DNA of 64,000 nt from JBHHUI01 sp965248775 (GTDB lineage Bacteria; Chloroflexota; Anaerolineae; Anaerolineales; JBHHUI01), in assembly GCA_965248775.1 (NCBI GenBank), contig OZ252150.1:558001-622000 (forward strand), in the 5' to 3' direction. Below, piece after piece: positions 43,367 through 51,579 of this stretch. The position numbers were made by a program, and so were the translations under genes. The notes below the pieces were generated by a model. That model was not told the DNA's origin, ran no database searches, and saw only the letters and a program-made list of their open reading frames with translations. Numbering within the stretch: position 1 is the stretch's first letter; every line of letters begins with the position of its first letter.

Positions 43367-44620
43367 CTATGGACGCACACCTAGAGTGACGGGTATATCC
43401 ATAAACGTACCAGTACGGAGCACTGTGAGAGTTGCAACATCACCTGGACGGGTCGCCTCGACAAGATAAGCGATCAGGTCATCCATATCGGATATTGGAT
43501 CACCATTGATGGCCGTGATGAGATCCCCACCTACAGCGAGCTGGCCGCCGTCAATGTTCAAGATTTCATCCGAACCACGTACTCCCGCTCGGCCTGCAGG
43601 ACCATTATCCAAAACTTGTGCCACGAGCGCGCCGCGCTGCGTGATATCTAGACCCATAGCCTCAATCAAATCAAGGGTCAAGCTTGTGCCTGAAATCCCT
43701 AGATACGGATATTCGAACGACCCGGAACTGATTAACTCCGGCGCCACCTGGCGCACGATATTGACCGGCACAGCGAAGCCTACGCCGGAGGAGGAACGCG
43801 ACTCAGACAGGATCAGCGTATTCACACCAATGACACGACCGGCTGCGTCCAGCAAAGGTCCACCCGAATTGCCCGGATTAATAGCTGCATCGGTCTGAAT
43901 CATCTCAGGAATTGAAAACTGACTTGAGCCGGATTGCAGTGTGCGGCCAACTGCACTCACGATGCCTGCTGTTAGAGTCCAGGTCTGCCCGAACGGGTTG
44001 CCGAGGGCGAGGGCGCGTTGGCCCACGAACACCTCATCTGAATTCCCCAGAATGACCGGGTGTAACAGCGCAGGATCGAGATCGACTTTGATGACAGCGA
44101 TGTCGCTATCCGGATCGGTTGCTACAACTTCGGCCCGTGCCGAAAGTCCGTCAAAGAACTTCACTTCCACTTCGACGGCGTCTTCAACCACATGATTGTT
44201 TGTCACGATATGACCTTCTTTGTCAATGACAAAACCGGAGCCCTGGCCGCGTTGCAGGAAGTCATCTGGCTGGTTAAAACCTTCCGGTAGTTCGCCACCC
44301 GGGGTCACAGCCACCTGGATGTGAACGACCGAAGGTGCGACACGCGTGTATATTTCATTGAGCAATTTCTCTTCAGCGCCTGGATCGATCAGAATTGACT
44401 CGAGATTCTGTTCGAGAGGTTGGACCTCCACCGGAGCACTTTGAACCTGGGTAGCGGTTTCGATTATCTGTGATGCATCTGGTATTACATCAGCCTCAGC
44501 ACTACCTCCAGTGAAGGGTAAAAAGCCTGTTCCACCGCAAGCAACCAGCGTCAAGCTGAGAACAAGGCTCAGAACCACCATGCGACGCGAGGTCGTTGCT
44601 CGAATTTGATAAAAATTCAT
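43367..44620 (-). CDS. HtrA/DegP-like serine protease lipoprotein with PDZ domain
   Basis: About 417 residues from the ATG at 44620, which follows a good GGAGG ribosome binding site; the frame is open further upstream but without such a site. A lipoprotein signal ends at LTLVACGG, followed by a linker of about 70 residues. The trypsin-like triad is His in IVTNNHVVEDA, Asp in DPDSDIAVIK and Ser in NPGNSGGPLLD. A C-terminal PDZ domain has PYLGISGT and GDLITAINGDPISDMDDLI. It acts in envelope protein quality control. Monocistronic between a terminator and the divergent cinA gene. Confidence 0.92.
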   Translation of the reverse strand: MNFYQIRATTSRRMVVLSLVLSLTLVACGGTGFLPFTGGSAEADVIPDASQIIETATQVQSAPVEVQPLEQNLESILIDPGAEEKLLNEIYTRVAPSVVHIQVAVTPGGELPEGFNQPDDFLQRGQGSGFVIDKEGHIVTNNHVVEDAVEVEVKFFDGLSARAEVVATDPDSDIAVIKVDLDPALLHPVILGNSDEVFVGQRALALGNPFGQTWTLTAGIVSAVGRTLQSGSSQFSIPEMIQTDAAINPGNSGGPLLDAAGRVIGVNTLILSESRSSSGVGFAVPVNIVRQVAPELISSGSFEYPYLGISGTSLTLDLIEAMGLDITQRGALVAQVLDNGPAGRAGVRGSDEILNIDGGQLAVGGDLITAINGDPISDMDDLIAYLVEATRPGDVATLTVLRTGTFMDIPVTLGVRP

Positions 44621-44787
44621 TTTGATGCCTCCAAGAATTTGGAAATGTGAGGTGTATCCAAAAGGAACACCTGTTGAATCGTATGACAAGAATAACAAGC
44701 GAGTATTAACAGATTGCAAATTTCAGATGAAGAATCGATGAGTTCGGTGATGCCAGGGAATACAAGGCCGTTGTTGAAGAGCACGGC

Positions 44788-44793
44788 TATAAT
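44788..44793 (+). promoter_or_regulatory. -10 box directly before the cinA start
   Basis: TATAAT ends 6 nt before ATG 44800, so transcription should begin at the start codon and the mRNA is leaderless. A matching -35 at normal distance is not clear. Confidence 0.5.
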
Positions 44794-44799
44794 TGCCCC

Positions 44800-46008
44800 A
44801 TGACAGACTCCCCCCCGAGCACAGAAATAATCTCTATTGGTGACGAGTTGTTGCTAGGCAATATTGTTGATTCGAATAGCGCCCACATAGCCCGCGCAAT
44901 GCACGATGTGGGTATGCGCGTCCGCCATGGGCAGATCGTTGGCGATGATGAAGATGAAATTGCAGCTGTCGTCTCATTGGCATTATCGCGCGCGGAGCTT
45001 GTCATCACGACTGGCGGTCTGGGACCAACTGTTGACGATAAGACTCGCACAGGGGTGGCGCAGGCTGTAGGTTGTGAATTGGAATTTCGACCCGAATTGT
45101 TGGCGCAGATCGAGGCCCGTTTTTCTCGCTGGGGACGACGCATGTCAGAGAATAATCAGCGTCAGGCCTATGTGCCCTCCGGGGCTATCGCAATCGAAAA
45201 TCCTGTGGGTACGGCTCCGATTTTCATCGTTGTGCAGGAGTCACGCCGGGTTGTCTGTCTCCCTGGAGTTCCTCGTGAGATGACTCATCTCCTGGAGACG
45301 GAGATACTGCCCTATGTGAAAAAGCAATTCACCCTGAATTCCGTGTTTCTTACGCGGGTTCTGCATGTTGCCGGTCTGGGCGAAAGTGTGATCGATGCGA
45401 GAGTCGGGGAACTAGAGCACCTGGATAATCCGGTTGTGGGACTGGCTGCACATGCCGGTGTGGTAGACATTCGCATTACGGCTCAGGCCGAAACGGAGGC
45501 GGCCGCCAAGGAGTTGATCGCACCAGTGGAAGAGAAGGCCCGTAAAAAACTAGGTGATGCGATCTATGGTTCTGATGGAGAGGCGCTTGCAGGTGCGGCT
45601 CTGAGAATACTCAGACAAGATGGCCGAGCTGTCGCCGTACGTGAAAGCGGCACCCGTGGCTGGCTTGCCGGAAAGCTGGCAGAAGCTGACAATGGACGGA
45701 ATACGTTCCGGGGGGGCGAACTAATTGCCTCCTTACCGCCCGGGTCTGATCTTGAAGCGCAGGCCTCTCGCTTAGCGCGCGAATGTCTGGATTGGCATGG
45801 GGCCGATCTCGGTCTCGCGGTGCTAATTGTGTCGCAGGATGGGCAAATCGAGGTGGCCCTGGCAGTGGCAGATGGCAGGGCCGGGCGCGAGAGTACGGTA
45901 CAGCGCGGTTTTGGCGGGCATCCGGAATATGCACGCGAGTGGAGTTCCAACGTTTGCCTGGATCTACTCCGCCTGTGGGACCCCGCGCAAGCCCGGCTGT
46001 TTCGTTAA
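44800..46008 (+). CDS. cinA: CinA family protein with altered PncC site
   Basis: 402 residues, normal for CinA. The N-terminal MoaB-like domain is well conserved: EIISIGDELLLGNIVDSNSAHI, ITTGGLGPTVDDKTR, VCLPGVPREMTHLLE; it cleaves ADP-ribose-type pyrophosphates in characterised members. The C-terminal NMN-deamidase (PncC) domain is degraded at its nucleophile loop: the expected AESCTGG reads RESGTRGWLAGKLAEA, and the following GG-containing strand is only weakly matched. So pyrophosphatase activity is plausible but deamidation of NMN is probably lost. Starts directly at its promoter. Confidence 0.9.
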   Translation: MTDSPPSTEIISIGDELLLGNIVDSNSAHIARAMHDVGMRVRHGQIVGDDEDEIAAVVSLALSRAELVITTGGLGPTVDDKTRTGVAQAVGCELEFRPELLAQIEARFSRWGRRMSENNQRQAYVPSGAIAIENPVGTAPIFIVVQESRRVVCLPGVPREMTHLLETEILPYVKKQFTLNSVFLTRVLHVAGLGESVIDARVGELEHLDNPVVGLAAHAGVVDIRITAQAETEAAAKELIAPVEEKARKKLGDAIYGSDGEALAGAALRILRQDGRAVAVRESGTRGWLAGKLAEADNGRNTFRGGELIASLPPGSDLEAQASRLARECLDWHGADLGLAVLIVSQDGQIEVALAVADGRAGRESTVQRGFGGHPEYAREWSSNVCLDLLRLWDPAQARLFR

Positions 46009-46066
46009 AAAATCGCGGCGAACTGTCCAGTCCGCCGCACAATCACTCGCCAGTTTGTTGGGAGAT

Positions 46067-46306
46067 TCAGCCGTTCATATTCGTGCTGACGTAACTGACA
46101 GCTTCACCGACTGTAGTGATTTTTTGCGCTTCCTCGTCCGAGATTTCGCCGCCGAACTCTTCTTCGAAAGCCATGATCAACTCAACCAAGTCGAGCGAAT
46201 CGGCGTCGAGTTCCTCGCGGAAGCGCGCTTCCTGCGAGACCTTTTCGGCATCGACACCTAACAAATCAACGATAATTTTCTGAACGCGCTCGAATGCATC
46301 GGACAT
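46067..46306 (-). CDS. acpP: Acyl carrier protein
   Basis: 79 residues, highly acidic, of normal AcpP length. The phosphopantetheine attachment serine is in ELDADSLDLVELIMAFEEEFG, the classic DSL motif. It carries fatty-acyl intermediates on 4'-phosphopantetheine during fatty-acid synthesis. It is not next to other fab genes; it is convergent with cinA and divergent from idi-2, with its own consensus promoter and a GGAGGG ribosome binding site. Confidence 0.96.
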   Translation of the reverse strand: MSDAFERVQKIIVDLLGVDAEKVSQEARFREELDADSLDLVELIMAFEEEFGGEISDEEAQKITTVGEAVSYVSTNMNG

Positions 46307-46346
46307 AAATTGTTCCCTCCGGATTCTTTAGTATTTTATGTGGGTA

Positions 46347-46374
46347 ATTGTAATAGGCCATGAGAGCATGTCAA
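46347..46374 (-). promoter_or_regulatory. Consensus sigma70-type promoter of acpP
   Basis: On the minus strand TTGACA (46369-46374) and TACAAT (46347-46352) are separated by 16 nt, the best full -35/-10 pair seen in the window. It lies about 40 nt before the acpP start. Confidence 0.75.
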
Positions 46375-46431
46375 GCCGCTTGAATTGACAACGATATACC
46401 CGACTGGTAACATGACCGCCATACGTCGTTA

Positions 46432-47484
46432 ATGGAACACCCTTTCGTGCCAGAAGTTACGACTATCTCCCGCAAAGACGATCACATTCGCATCAACCTG
46501 GAAGAAGATGTTCAATTTCGTGGCCTCACCACGGGATTAGAGCGGCTGCGCTTTGAGCATCACGCACTCCCCGAGATAGACCTCGCCGACGTAGATTTGT
46601 CTCTGGAGTTGTTCGGTCGTGCCCTGCGCGCTCCGCTTTTGATTTCTTCAATGACGGGCGGGACGGAACGAGCCGCCGAGATCAATCGTACGCTCGCTGA
46701 AGGAGCCCAGGCTACCGGAATTGCAATGGGTCTTGGCTCGATGCGCGCCGCGATTGAAAAACCTGAGACGAAGCACACTTTTCAGGTGCGCACAGTAGCA
46801 CCGCATATCCTCCTATTTGCAAATCTGGGTGCGGTCCAATTTAATTATGGTTATGGCGTGGATCAGTGTCGCGCCGCAGTGGAAATCGCCGGGGCTGATG
46901 CACTCATCTTGCATTTCAATGCAATTCAAGAAGCCGTCCAGCCTGAAGGGGACACGAATTTCTCCGGATTACTCTATGCAGTTGAAGAAGTTTGCACTGC
47001 CCTGCGGAAGGATGGAATTCCCGTCATTGCGAAGGAAGTGGGTTGGGGATTTTCTGAGCAGACTTGTCGGCAGCTGGCATCTGCCGGGGTGGCAGCGATA
47101 GATGTTGCGGGCGCCGGGGGAACATCCTGGAGTCAGGTCGAAATGCATCGTGCTCCGGACGCCTCTCATGCTCGGGTGGCTGCTGCTTTTGTGGACTGGG
47201 GAATTCCTACTGTGCAGGCAATTCGTAATGCGCGCGCGGGCGCACCTGCGATACCGATGTTTGCTTCCGGCGGTCTTCGCAATGGTGTGGATGCAGCCAA
47301 ATGTATTGCCCTTGGCGCATCGCTCGCAGGTATGGCGAGTCCTTATCTGAAGGCTGCAGTGATTTCCGCAGAGGCAGTTTGCGATGCGATCCACGAGATC
47401 AGCCAACAAATCCGAATTTCAATGTTTTGCTCCGGTGCCCACGACCTGCAGTCACTCCAAGCTGTCGAGTTAGTCCAAGAATAA
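46432..47484 (+). CDS. fni: Isopentenyl-diphosphate delta-isomerase, type II (FMN-dependent)
   Basis: 350 residues. Typical type II features: RKDDHIRINL at the start, PLLISSMTGGTERAAEINRTLAEGAQATGIAMGLGSMRAA (FMN and substrate binding), LHFNAIQEAVQPEGDTNF and VIAKEVGWGFS, then DVAGAGGTSW and FASGGLRNGVDAAKCIALGA. It interconverts IPP and DMAPP using reduced FMN. It is followed 1 nt later by a polyprenyl synthase gene, forming a two-gene isoprenoid operon. Confidence 0.96.
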   Translation: MEHPFVPEVTTISRKDDHIRINLEEDVQFRGLTTGLERLRFEHHALPEIDLADVDLSLELFGRALRAPLLISSMTGGTERAAEINRTLAEGAQATGIAMGLGSMRAAIEKPETKHTFQVRTVAPHILLFANLGAVQFNYGYGVDQCRAAVEIAGADALILHFNAIQEAVQPEGDTNFSGLLYAVEEVCTALRKDGIPVIAKEVGWGFSEQTCRQLASAGVAAIDVAGAGGTSWSQVEMHRAPDASHARVAAAFVDWGIPTVQAIRNARAGAPAIPMFASGGLRNGVDAAKCIALGASLAGMASPYLKAAVISAEAVCDAIHEISQQIRISMFCSGAHDLQSLQAVELVQE

Positions 47485-47485
47485 G

Positions 47486-48493
47486 ATGGCCCTTGTCAAG
47501 AGTAGGGCGGAGTATCTTGCGGCTCTTGAGCAAACATTAAAAGGCATTGTTGGATATGAGGGCACGCCGGACAGCGACTATAGTCTGATGTTGTTTTATC
47601 ATCTGGGTTGGGAGAATCATGGCCAGCCGGATTTTGTCGCCGGTAAACGGACACGCCCTTTCGTTACGATGCTTTGCGCCGCAGCGGCGGGCATCGATTG
47701 GCGGCAAGCGCTCCCATTTGCAGCCGGTGTTGAGCTTATCCATAACTTTTCGCTCGTTCACGACGATATTCAAGATGTGAGTCCACTGCGCCATGCGCGG
47801 GCTACAGTCTGGTCGTTATGGGGTAAAGATCAGGCCATCAACGCCGGCGATGCGCTCTTCGCATACGCACATCTAGCCATGCAGCATGCCACCACGCTCT
47901 CCGCGGAATTACGAGCGCGCGCAATCCATGTGCTGGATGCGGCCTGCATCTCACTCACCCAGGGCCAGCATCTGGATATGGCATACGAGCGCCGGGATTC
48001 GATTACGGTGGAAGAATATATGCTCATGGTGAGTGGCAAGACAGCAGCCCTACTAGCGACAGCAGCCGAATTGGGTGCGATTGCCGCTGATGCAGAACCG
48101 GATGTCTGTGCAAATTACCGCGAGTTCGGCCAGCAGCTGGGGCTTGCTTTCCAAATCCGGGACGATTTGCTTGGGATTTGGGGGGATTCTTCCGTAACCG
48201 GTAAATCGGCGCAAACGGACATTGAGAGGCGTAAGAAAACTTTGCCGATCGTATATGCACTCGAGAAAATGCCCGAACTTGCCGCGGCTTATATAACACT
48301 CGATCGGGGCGGTGCCAGTAAAGAAACAATTGTGCGCTCTTTGGAGGATTGTGATGCGCGAGCTTATGCAGAAAAGGAAGAGCGCCTACATGCCGAACGG
48401 GCACTTGCTGCTTTGGAGGCCGCTGCTCCGCAAGGGCAGGCCGGCGATAACTTGCGCGAGCTCACCTATCAATTGCTGGGGCGTTCAAACTGA
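47486..48493 (+). CDS. Polyprenyl diphosphate synthase (GGPP/FPP type)
   Basis: 335 residues. The first aspartate-rich motif is HDDIQDVSPLRHARATVW (DDxxD), with the second DDLLGIWGD near residue 225. GKRTRPFVTMLCAAAAG and FSLVHDDIQD are standard. Chain length cannot be read reliably; the small residues upstream of the first motif are compatible with C15-C20 products, and the family is often geranylgeranyl in this phylum. It uses DMAPP and IPP produced by the type II isomerase encoded 1 nt upstream. Confidence 0.93.
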   Translation: MALVKSRAEYLAALEQTLKGIVGYEGTPDSDYSLMLFYHLGWENHGQPDFVAGKRTRPFVTMLCAAAAGIDWRQALPFAAGVELIHNFSLVHDDIQDVSPLRHARATVWSLWGKDQAINAGDALFAYAHLAMQHATTLSAELRARAIHVLDAACISLTQGQHLDMAYERRDSITVEEYMLMVSGKTAALLATAAELGAIAADAEPDVCANYREFGQQLGLAFQIRDDLLGIWGDSSVTGKSAQTDIERRKKTLPIVYALEKMPELAAAYITLDRGGASKETIVRSLEDCDARAYAEKEERLHAERALAALEAAAPQGQAGDNLRELTYQLLGRSN

Positions 48494-48542
48494 TTCGGGC
48501 GACCAGGCATATTCAACTTGAACATCGGCGCTTTAAACAATA

Positions 48543-48569
48543 AGAAGGGTGGCTATAGGCCACCCTTCT
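48543..48569. terminator. Hairpin between converging prenyl synthase and Hsp20 genes
   Basis: AGAAGGGTGG (48543-48552) pairs perfectly with CCACCCTTCT (48560-48569) around a 7-nt loop. It lies between convergent genes and probably serves both. Confidence 0.6.
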
Positions 48570-48605
48570 GAGTCCTGCAAACGTCTCTCGCGAGAACTGT
48601 AAAAC

Positions 48606-49034
48606 TTAGTTGGTTTTGACTTCGATGCTCTTGGGACGAGCGGTTTCTGCCTTCGGGATGCGAAGCGAGAGCACTCCGTATTCCAAGCTGGCATCGGCTT
48701 TGGTGACGTCGAGTTCGGTAGGGAATGTCAGCGTGCGGCTGAACTTGCCCTGGTGGCGCTCATGTAGCAACCACTCATTCTCTTCGTCGCCCCTACCGAT
48801 CTCACCTTGAATTGTGACAGTATTCTCGAGCACGTCAATTTTCAAGTCCTCCGGGTCGAGCCCGGGAACGCTGGCGTGCAGCACGTACTCATCCGGTAGC
48901 GCCTCGACATCCACAGGAATTGTGTTTCGGTAGGCTGCGGCTCGTGGGGTTGAAAAACTTTCCTGGAAAAGACGGTTCATGCTGTTGCGTAACACTTTCC
49001 TCTGATGATATGGTGATAAATAGACGGTTCTCAT
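48606..49034 (-). CDS. Hsp20-family small heat-shock protein
   Basis: 142 residues. The alpha-crystallin domain spans about 40-135, with PVDVEALPDEYVLHASVPGLDPEDLKIDVLENTVTIQGE and GVLSLRIPKAE, including the conserved GVL motif. The C-terminal IXI-like tail is RPKSIEV. It is an ATP-independent holdase that forms oligomers. A GGAG ribosome binding site precedes the ATG. No CIRCE or ROSE element is seen, so its regulation is not evident. Confidence 0.95.
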   Translation of the reverse strand: MRTVYLSPYHQRKVLRNSMNRLFQESFSTPRAAAYRNTIPVDVEALPDEYVLHASVPGLDPEDLKIDVLENTVTIQGEIGRGDEENEWLLHERHQGKFSRTLTFPTELDVTKADASLEYGVLSLRIPKAETARPKSIEVKTN

Positions 49035-49194
49035 TATATTCTCCGATTTGAATTACTTTCTTGATATAAGAGAATAATAGCCTTGGAATATCAGAGTTTC
49101 GCAAGCGTAGCATTGGAAGAATATTAACTGCATGGTATTCTGACCTGTTCTGATGCGGCAAGACAAAACTCATGGAAGAGAGGAAATTCATACA

Positions 49195-50100
49195 TTGTCA
49201 AACTCAAGCCCCATCTCATTGCAGGGCATCTTCCCGCCTGTCCCGACTCCCTTTCGAGAAGACAGTACATTTGATCCAGTTGGTTTTTCTCAGAATTTCG
49301 ACCATTGGAACCAGGAGCCTTTGAACGGCTACGTGGTGTTGGGCTCGAATGGAGAGTTCCCGTATGTAAGCGAAGCTGAGCGTGTTGAGATCGTGCGTGT
49401 TGCCCGCCGAGAAATCTCATCCGACCGATTGCTCATTGCGGGATCGGGGATGGATAGCACAGTGGAAACGATCCGGATGACGCAGACACTCGCAGATGTG
49501 GGTGCTGATGTTGCTATTGTCATCACGCCTAATTATTACAAAGGCAAGATGACCGGCCCGGCGTTAGAAGCGCACTATGTGCAAGTCGCAGCTGCCTCTC
49601 CAATTCCAATTCTCATCTACAACATGCCCGCCTATGCCAGCGTGGATATGCCGGCGGATGCAATCATCCGGGCTGCTCAACACCCGAATATCATCGGCAT
49701 GAAGGAGAGCGGCCCCAAGATGGGCAAGTTGGGGCAGATTATGCGTGCGACGACAGATTTTCAGGTACTCACCGGATCGGCCAGTGGATTCCTGGCTGCG
49801 TTGGCAATGGGTGCGGTCGGTGGGGTGATGGCGTTGGCTAACTTCGCAGCACATCAACTGGCGGCCATCCGGGATAATTTATTGGCTGGCGATCTGGAAG
49901 GAGCGCAGGAGATTCAACTGCGGATGATCCCGCCAAATCTGGCCGTAACGGGTACCTATGGAATTGCAGGATTAAAGGCTGCGCTGGATATGCTTGGTTA
50001 TTGCGGCGGGCCTGTGCGTTCTCCGCTGCAGCCGCTCGGCGAGGCTGAGAAGGTCGAATTGCGAAGGATTCTTATGGATTCCGGCCTCTTGGCAAAGTAG
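49195..50100 (+). CDS. Dihydrodipicolinate synthase/N-acetylneuraminate lyase family
   Basis: About 301 residues from the TTG at 49195, which follows a GAGAGG ribosome binding site; an ATG at 49153 would add 14 residues. TIM-barrel class I aldolase: GIFPPVPTPFREDSTFD, GSNGEFPYVSEAERVEI, the Tyr in ILIYNMPAYASVD and the Schiff-base Lys in IIGMKESGPKMGKL. TGSASGFLAALAMGAVGGVMALANF closes the barrel. True DapA usually has GTTGE in place of GSNGE, so other aldolases such as 4-hydroxy-2-oxoglutarate aldolase-like enzymes are as likely. Monocistronic. Confidence 0.85.
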   Translation: MSNSSPISLQGIFPPVPTPFREDSTFDPVGFSQNFDHWNQEPLNGYVVLGSNGEFPYVSEAERVEIVRVARREISSDRLLIAGSGMDSTVETIRMTQTLADVGADVAIVITPNYYKGKMTGPALEAHYVQVAAASPIPILIYNMPAYASVDMPADAIIRAAQHPNIIGMKESGPKMGKLGQIMRATTDFQVLTGSASGFLAALAMGAVGGVMALANFAAHQLAAIRDNLLAGDLEGAQEIQLRMIPPNLAVTGTYGIAGLKAALDMLGYCGGPVRSPLQPLGEAEKVELRRILMDSGLLAK

Positions 50101-50106
50101 CGTGGA

Positions 50107-50607
50107 TTATTGAATTGCTAATTGTGCCAGGGCTATGAACATTTCCCGTACACCTGCACTTGTGCGAGCACTGGTTTCCAGATAGTCCACGCCAATAGAT
50201 GCGGCAAATGCTTTAGCCGCCTCTGTTTCCTGATGGCGCTCGAGATCGATTTTATTTCCTACGACCAGAAGCGGCTGCTCCGGGACGACTGCTAGTATTT
50301 CGTCTCGCCAGGTCGTTAAATTTTTGAGTGATTCTGGTAGAGTCACATCGTAGACGAGCGCCGCCGCGCGACTGCCGCGATAGAAGCCGCTACGCATGAC
50401 CTCGAACTGTTTTTGCCCAGCCATATCCCAGATCGACAATTTGACTGTACCGGTGGGCAGCTCTACCGTCTGAGTTTGAAAATCCACGCCAATCGTCATA
50501 ACGCGCGAGTCTTCAAACTTGCCTTCGCTATATTGTCGGATGAGAGAAGTCTTTCCTACTGCGCCATCCCCGGCGACAACCACCTTCAGTAGAGGAATAC
50601 TTGTCAT
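50107..50607 (-). CDS. Ras/Rab-like small GTPase
   Basis: 166 residues. All G motifs are present: P-loop GDGAVGKTSLI, switch I with the conserved Thr in MTIGVDF, WDMAGQKQFE with the catalytic Gln kept, NKIDL and ETSA. It looks much like eukaryotic Rab/Ras and the bacterial Rup-type proteins. No C-terminal prenylation motif, so membrane binding would need a partner. The gene upstream on the same strand (50614-51345) encodes a probable regulator, separated by 6 nt. Confidence 0.93.
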   Translation of the reverse strand: MTSIPLLKVVVAGDGAVGKTSLIRQYSEGKFEDSRVMTIGVDFQTQTVELPTGTVKLSIWDMAGQKQFEVMRSGFYRGSRAAALVYDVTLPESLKNLTTWRDEILAVVPEQPLLVVGNKIDLERHQETEAAKAFAASIGVDYLETSARTSAGVREMFIALAQLAIQ

Positions 50608-50613
50608 GTCGAG

Positions 50614-51345
50614 CTACTTCTTGTCTTTGCCCAGAAAATATTCGTGTGGGAATACAAGCGCATCTGTCTCGATTGGCTGAACTTCCAGCCGATTTCGATT
50701 GGCCTGCTCGAAAACGCGATGCAACTTTTCGAGAAAGTCTGTCTGTTGTCCCGCCGGTTCCGCCGTAAACATTGCCATCATTGTGGTCTGTTCGCCTGGT
50801 ACGAAACACAACCAGCCGCCGCCCTCGATCTCGGTAGAACGCATCCCGCCTCCGAAGATTTCGCGCGTCGCCGAACGATAAGCTGACAGCATAGGCACAA
50901 CTAATGCTGAGTCGATCCTGAATTAGCCGAGCGTTATTAATGGCATCCCAGAATCATTCTCATAAATTGCATAGCCTTCGGCCTTCGCCATCGCCTCCTT
51001 GCGAATGAGAAGGCTTGCCCCTTCTGTAACGCCCTGCTTCCACTCGTCAGACTCTGGCGCGGCCGCCATCAAGGTGTTAACTGTCCGAATTTCGTTTTGA
51101 TAATGGCTGTAGAGCTTTTGGAATTGCGCCTGGTTAATGGCTCCATTGGCAAAATCATTCGCCAATTGACTAATTTTCGCTTCGACCCGTTCCAGATAGG
51201 CTGTAGCCTGATCGTTATCATCGTTGCTCTCGGGGGGAGGCGGTGCTGGTGGACTGGAAGGCTGCATCGGCGCTGTTGGTACGGCGCTGCTCTTGTTTGA
51301 AATTTTTCGTTTGCCGCCCAGGACACGGCTTAACCAATCTGCCAT
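50614..51345 (-). pseudogene. Putative GTPase-partner protein interrupted by an in-frame TAA
   Basis: One frame runs from 51345 (MADWLSRVLGGKRKIS), through a Pro-rich linker (PPAPPPPES) and a helical segment (YLERVEAKISQLANDFANG), to AEGYAIYENDSGMPLITLG, then a TAA at 50923, and continues without a gap in the same frame as FRIDSALVVPMLSAYRSATREIFGGG to 50614. The joined protein of about 243 residues has a C-terminal part like roadblock/longin-type domains that partner small GTPases. Either the gene is nonsense-mutated or it makes two proteins, the second from an internal ATG at 50898. Confidence 0.7.
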
Positions 51346-51376
51346 TTGTACTCGTTGGGGCTTGTGAACTAGAGCG

Positions 51377-51382
51377 ATTATA
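51377..51382 (-). promoter_or_regulatory. -10 box of the small GTPase operon
   Basis: TATAAT on the minus strand, 31 nt before the ATG at 51345. The sequence 51383-51579 shows no gene; it includes two CTGGACTGA copies near 51550-51570. Confidence 0.5.
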
Positions 51383-51579
51383 CCGGTAGCGTCTGGATAA
51401 GCTAGTCAACAACTATTTTCGACAGTTGTGCTCTTTGGCTGCTAAAGAGATGATCTGCTGCGGCGACGTCTTCCCACTGTACTTGGGCTGCACATTTCAC
51501 AAGAAGCCGGATGTGTGCCGGTCGGAATAATTCGTCCTATTGCCGTAAATGAGTAGCACTGGACTGATCTGGACTGAGT

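Noticed and set aside
51548..51572. CTGGACTGA direct repeat as another copy of the CAGT hairpin family
   Set aside because: Only two direct copies and no paired arms; too little to link it to the hairpins.
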